From Candidatus Uhrbacteria bacterium (GTDB lineage Bacteria > Patescibacteriota > Patescibacteriia > UBA9934 > GWF2-40-263): a stretch of DNA of 46,762 bases. The stretch is taken from contig JACQSF010000008.1 of assembly GCA_016206085.1 (NCBI GenBank), forward strand, positions 1 through 46,762. Direction: 5' to 3'. The translations under genes were made by a program, and so were the position numbers. This document shows, piece by piece, positions 43,071-46,762 of the stretch; the stretch's first letter is position 1; the number at the start of each line of letters is the position of its first letter. The notes beneath the pieces were generated by a model. The model worked only from the letters and a program-made list of their open reading frames with translations, made no database searches and was not told the origin of the DNA.

Positions 43071-43388
43071 CTAGACGTACTTCTCGATCTTCACGCGCAA
43101 CGCTTCCTTACTCATCGAACCGGAAAACTGTTCAACAACCTGACCACCTTTGAAAATAATAAATGTTGGGATCGAAAGGATGTTGTATTTCTGTGCCACG
43201 TCAGAATGGTCGTCTACATTTACTTTGCCAATAACCACCCCCTCCATTTCAGAAGCGAGCTCTTCCACAATCGGCGACATCACCTTGCATGGTTCGCACC
43301 AGGGTGCCCAGAAATCAACAAACACGGGCTTGTCCGACCCCAATACAGAGCCATCAAAATTTTCAGAGGTAAATGTGTGCTCAGACAT
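43071..43388 (-). CDS. trxA: Thioredoxin with WCEPC active site
   Basis: KPVFVDFWAPWCEPCKVMSPIVEELA...KVNVDDHSDVAQKYNILSIPTFIIFKGGQ. Confidence 0.94.
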   Translation of the reverse strand: MSEHTFTSENFDGSVLGSDKPVFVDFWAPWCEPCKVMSPIVEELASEMEGVVIGKVNVDDHSDVAQKYNILSIPTFIIFKGGQVVEQFSGSMSKEALRVKIEKYV

Positions 43389-43393
43389 AACAG

Positions 43394-45436
43394 TTATCGG
43401 AGATTCACTCCTTCGATTTTTAATTCTTTTGTAATGCGATTCTCGGTGTAGGCTTCAATCTGGTCCCCTTCTTCCGGCTTCACTTTTCCCTTGTAGCTCA
43501 TCCCGATCTCCTGACCTGCTTGCGCCACCTTGAGTTCCGCGCGTCCAAGTTGCAAGCTCAGAATACTTCCCTCCCCAATATACTCCCCGTTTCGAGACAA
43601 ACGAAGCTTAGCTCCTTTGTGGATCTTATCTGCTTTTACACGACCACCAATAATCCAACCTTCATCGATCTTTTTAAAGTTCTTCAAAACCTCAAAGCGT
43701 CCTTGTTCCTCAATAACGGTATCAGCCGGAAGACGCTTCTTCAGTTCCTCAATGACATCCTCAAACAACTTGTAGATAATTTTATACTCACGCAAATCTA
43801 CTTCCTTATCGCGAGCAAGTTCCTCTGCTCCACCACTCGGACGGACGTTGAACCCGATGACGATCGCTTGTGAGCCTGCAGCCGTATTAATGTCTGCATC
43901 GGTAATATTGCCGAGTCCTTTTTGAATCACCTTCACGCCTACTTGGTCATGCTTGATCTTATCGAGCATTCCCAAAATGGCTTCCAGCGACCCCAGCACA
44001 TCCGAACGAATAATCAGATTGACGATTTGTTTTCCCTCCTGACCCTTCTCACCTTCTTCTCCCTCCTGGCTCTTCCCCACGTGACGAATGGAAGCGACCT
44101 CTTCCGTGGCCTTCAAACTGGAATCTGTTGATTTCATTTTTTTGAGTTCCTTCACGTCCAGCGGCACTTCCATCACATCTCCGACCGCCGGCGCGAGTTT
44201 CCAACCAATAATCTTTGCGGGGGTCGATGGTGGTGCTTCTTCCAGGCTCTCGCCTTTCCAGTTTTGCATGGCGCGGACGCGACCAAACTGTGTTCCACGT
44301 ACTCCCAAGTCGTCGCCGATACGCAGTGTCCCGCTTTGGACGAGCACGGTCGCAATCGGACCTGACCCCGGGTTCACGTTTGATTCAATCACGGTTCCAA
44401 TCGCCCGACCGTCTGGATTGGCCACAATGCGTTCACGCTCCATTTCTTCTACCAAAAGCAGCATATCCAACAGTTGATCGATGTTCGTACCCGCCTTGGC
44501 GCTCAATGGCACCACAATCGTCTTGCCACCCCAATCCTCAGGGACGAGCTCGAGTTCTGAGAGTTGTGTTTTTACTTTTTCGATGTTGGCTTCAGCGCGG
44601 TCAATCTTGTTGAGCGCCACGACAAACGGAAGTCCAGCCGACTTGATGATATTGATCGCTTCCTTTGTTTGTGGTTGAACGCCATCATCCGCAGCCACAA
44701 CGAGAATAGCGATATCGGCGACTTTGGCACCACGGGAACGCATAACGGTAAACGCTTCGTGTCCTGGGGTATCGATGAAGGTAAGCATCTTTCCATTTCG
44801 CTCAACCTGGTAAGCGCCGATGTGCTGCGTAATACCTCCAGCCTCTGTATCCATGACGTTTGTTGAACGGATCGCATCCAAAAGTCGTGTCTTTCCGTGG
44901 TCGACATGGCCCATGACTACGATGACCGGCGGTCGGCGCACGAGAGAGCCTTTCTGTTCTGTCTCGATCCGATCGCGAAGTTTTTCTGTTCCTTCTGTAT
45001 CTTCCTCTACCGCCTTGCCGTCTTCACGAATCGCTTTGAACCCAAGATCCTCGGCCAAAATGGAAGCCGTATCAAAATCGATTCGCTCGTTAATCGCCGC
45101 AAGAATTCCGTTGCGCATGAGTTCTTGCATGATACGAGGAACGGACTGATCAAGAGCCGAAGCAAAATCACGCACGGTCATCACCGCTGGAAGCGTGACG
45201 GATTTACGCTCTGTGTCTGGAAGATCTCGTCGAGCAGCCACAGCCTTCTGATCCCGAACCTTTTCTGCGAGCCGTTCGCGGCGTCGCATTTCATTCCACG
45301 CTTCGGTGATCGCCTGCGCCTGACGGTTGTCGATTTTCAACGCCTTTTTCCCAACGGCAAACCCAAGTTCCGGCAACTTTGTGTGAAGTTCCTCAGGTCG
45401 GACACGAAGACGACGGGCGAGCTCTGTGATGTTCAT
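43394..45436 (-). CDS. infB: Translation initiation factor IF-2
   Basis: [50 protein letters not shown]; start trimmed to [10 protein letters not shown]. Confidence 0.96.
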   Translation of the reverse strand: MNITELARRLRVRPEELHTKLPELGFAVGKKALKIDNRQAQAITEAWNEMRRRERLAEKVRDQKAVAARRDLPDTERKSVTLPAVMTVRDFASALDQSVPRIMQELMRNGILAAINERIDFDTASILAEDLGFKAIREDGKAVEEDTEGTEKLRDRIETEQKGSLVRRPPVIVVMGHVDHGKTRLLDAIRSTNVMDTEAGGITQHIGAYQVERNGKMLTFIDTPGHEAFTVMRSRGAKVADIAILVVAADDGVQPQTKEAINIIKSAGLPFVVALNKIDRAEANIEKVKTQLSELELVPEDWGGKTIVVPLSAKAGTNIDQLLDMLLLVEEMERERIVANPDGRAIGTVIESNVNPGSGPIATVLVQSGTLRIGDDLGVRGTQFGRVRAMQNWKGESLEEAPPSTPAKIIGWKLAPAVGDVMEVPLDVKELKKMKSTDSSLKATEEVASIRHVGKSQEGEEGEKGQEGKQIVNLIIRSDVLGSLEAILGMLDKIKHDQVGVKVIQKGLGNITDADINTAAGSQAIVIGFNVRPSGGAEELARDKEVDLREYKIIYKLFEDVIEELKKRLPADTVIEEQGRFEVLKNFKKIDEGWIIGGRVKADKIHKGAKLRLSRNGEYIGEGSILSLQLGRAELKVAQAGQEIGMSYKGKVKPEEGDQIEAYTENRITKELKIEGVNLR

Positions 45437-45522
45437 GGGGGTGGGGGTTAGGTGCTGGATGGTTAGGGGGTTAGATGAAGAAAATTTGATTTCGAACACC
45501 TAACCACCTAATCACCTAATGC
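45437..45522. repeat. Short-repeat cluster in the infB leader
   Basis: cacctaac-cacctaat-cacctaat (8-nt period) opposite gttaggtg / ggttag / gttag copies. Confidence 0.8.
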
Positions 45523-45567
45523 TCTAGCTAAAGACGCTCCAAAGGTTAGCGAAAAAAAGGAAATTGG

Positions 45568-46515
45568 TCAACGCACGCGATTCTCGATCTCCGAAATTAG
45601 CTTTCGGCTATTTCCATGGCTCAACAACCCAAGATACGATTGGATGACTGGCTGTGATGGAATCTGGGATAAACGCGCCCACATTCGGCGTTTGGTTGTT
45701 GAACGCAGGACTCGATGATCGGGAAAGTGAACCCATCCAAGAAAATCCACGCCCGAGGCAAATGTCCGCAGCTTGACTTTGTTTGGATGGAGGGACAAAT
45801 GAAGGTTCTGTTGAAGGAACATCGTGACAACGGAAAGTACGTCTTGTAGTTCACGACGGTCTTGTGACAGGAAAACGAAATCGTCGGCATAGCGGATGTA
45901 ATGCTTAAACCCAAGCCCGTGCTTCACGAACTGATCAAACTCATTCATGTAGATGTTGGCGAAGAGTTGAGAGGTAATATTCCCCAGCGGCAAACCTTTT
46001 CCTGGCTCGACGTGAAAACTCTCCACAATCGTACTGAGGAGATTAACGATCAACTTGTCGTCGAGCTGTTGATCGAGAATGTGAATCAGCGTCGCATGGT
46101 CGACGCTGGCAAAAAATTTACGAATGTCACATTTAAGCACCCAGATAGTTCGTCGATGGTTGTGTGAAGCAATCCAGGCCACAGCTCGAAACCGGTCGAG
46201 AGCTTTGTGAGTCCCTTTGCCTTTCCGACAAGAAAAAGAATCGGTGATGAAGGTCGGGTCAAAAGTGGGGTACAATTTCCGATATACGGCCCGATGTAGG
46301 ATACGATCGATCACCGTGGCTTTATGAATTTTTCGAGTCTTTGGATCTAAAATGGTAAATGCCTGGTACGGCTCATGACAGTAACGGAAATTGGCCAGTC
46401 TGAAATGAAGCTCAATCAAATTCTCCATGAGGTTCAGCTCGAACTCCATTACATCACTTCGTGCGCGTTTTCCACGAACAAATTCCCCCCACGCTTCAAG
46501 TAAGTTTCCTAACAA
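45568..46515 (-). CDS. DGR-type reverse transcriptase
   Basis: NLLEAWGEFVRGKRARSDVMEFELNLMENLIELHFRL, DSFSCRKGKGTHKALDRF, LKCDIRKFFASVDH, GLPLGNITSQLFANIYMNEFD (GxxxSQ), YIRYADDFVFL; 5' end uncertain. Confidence 0.9.
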   Translation of the reverse strand: MLGNLLEAWGEFVRGKRARSDVMEFELNLMENLIELHFRLANFRYCHEPYQAFTILDPKTRKIHKATVIDRILHRAVYRKLYPTFDPTFITDSFSCRKGKGTHKALDRFRAVAWIASHNHRRTIWVLKCDIRKFFASVDHATLIHILDQQLDDKLIVNLLSTIVESFHVEPGKGLPLGNITSQLFANIYMNEFDQFVKHGLGFKHYIRYADDFVFLSQDRRELQDVLSVVTMFLQQNLHLSLHPNKVKLRTFASGVDFLGWVHFPDHRVLRSTTKRRMWARLSQIPSQPVIQSYLGLLSHGNSRKLISEIENRVR

Positions 46516-46516
46516 A

Positions 46517-46762
46517 ATGATTTCCTCATATGTTACCCCCCCCCCCGAACTCCTTCCGGTCTTACAAAAATTGAAGCGGGCATATCTTGTTTGGTTTGAA
46601 TATTATCCAACGATTCCAAAGATCCACCGACATACGCTTGCCTCACGTATTGATGCGATCCTGATCGAAGTAATAGAAATGACAAGCACGGCTGGGTTCA
46701 CACCAAAAGCTGACAAACTGCCGTACGTACGAGTAGCCATCCGAAAACTCGATACTGTAAAA
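46517..46762 (+). CDS. Avd-like / four-helix-bundle protein, 3'-truncated by the window edge
   Basis: Hand translation: MISSYVTPPPELLPVLQKLKRAYLVWFEYYPTIPKIHRHTLASRIDAILIEVIEMTSTAGFTPKADKLPYVRVAIRKLDTVK...; not in the ORF track (no stop). Confidence 0.8.
   Translation, partial: MISSYVTPPPELLPVLQKLKRAYLVWFEYYPTIPKIHRHTLASRIDAILIEVIEMTSTAGFTPKADKLPYVRVAIRKLDTVK
46536..46546 (+). repeat. Homopolymeric C11 tract
   Basis: tta ccccccccccc gaac. Confidence 0.95.

Noticed and set aside
45437-45567. DGR template repeat between infB and the RT gene
   Set aside because: Only short 8-nt repeats are present; no ~100-nt segment with a near-copy elsewhere in the window was seen by eye.
45568-46515. Group II intron or retron RT
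   Set aside because: Motif 4 is LGNITSQ rather than QGxxxSP, there is no maturase/HNH region, and the neighbour is Avd-like rather than a retron effector.

Overview
The 46.8 kb window looks like a chromosomal segment of a Patescibacteria/CPR bacterium. This is inference from gene content: translin-family protein, orphan Cas2-like/PaaX-like protein, DGR-type reverse transcriptase with an Avd-like neighbour, and a minimal peptidoglycan, type IV pilus and replication gene set. UGA is used as a stop, so code 11 fits. The backbone is ordinary housekeeping: rpmA, mraY, ftsW, murG, murD, lepA, recJ, RNase H, pilM/pilin/pilD, ligA, gatCA, lgt, dnaG-rpoD, a MacAB-like ABC exporter, infB-trxA-trxB, tRNA-Lys(TTT) and tRNA-Ser(GGA). 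Accessory content is layered on top. (i) A DGR-type RT with a divergent Avd-like ORF and a C11 tract sits at the right edge; its TR/VR are not visible in this window. (ii) A RAYT transposase is bounded by REP-like repeats. (iii) A ~282 bp MITE-like element has double subterminal repeats and two nested palindromes. (iv) A GC-rich block (~37.5-41.5 kb) holds three self-contained genes, including an orphan protein resembling the PEP-synthase/PPDK ATP-binding domain. (v) Several long imperfect hairpins start at gene 3' ends, and a related palindrome is inserted in frame in ligA. (vi) 8-bp tandem repeats of related sequence occur in ligA and in the infB leader. (vii) A Cas2/PaaX-like gene is flanked by TTCGTA-N2-TACGAA repeats. 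(viii) A HEPN/MNT pair has a HEPN His-to-Pro change. All family calls come from reading the sequence; no database search was run.
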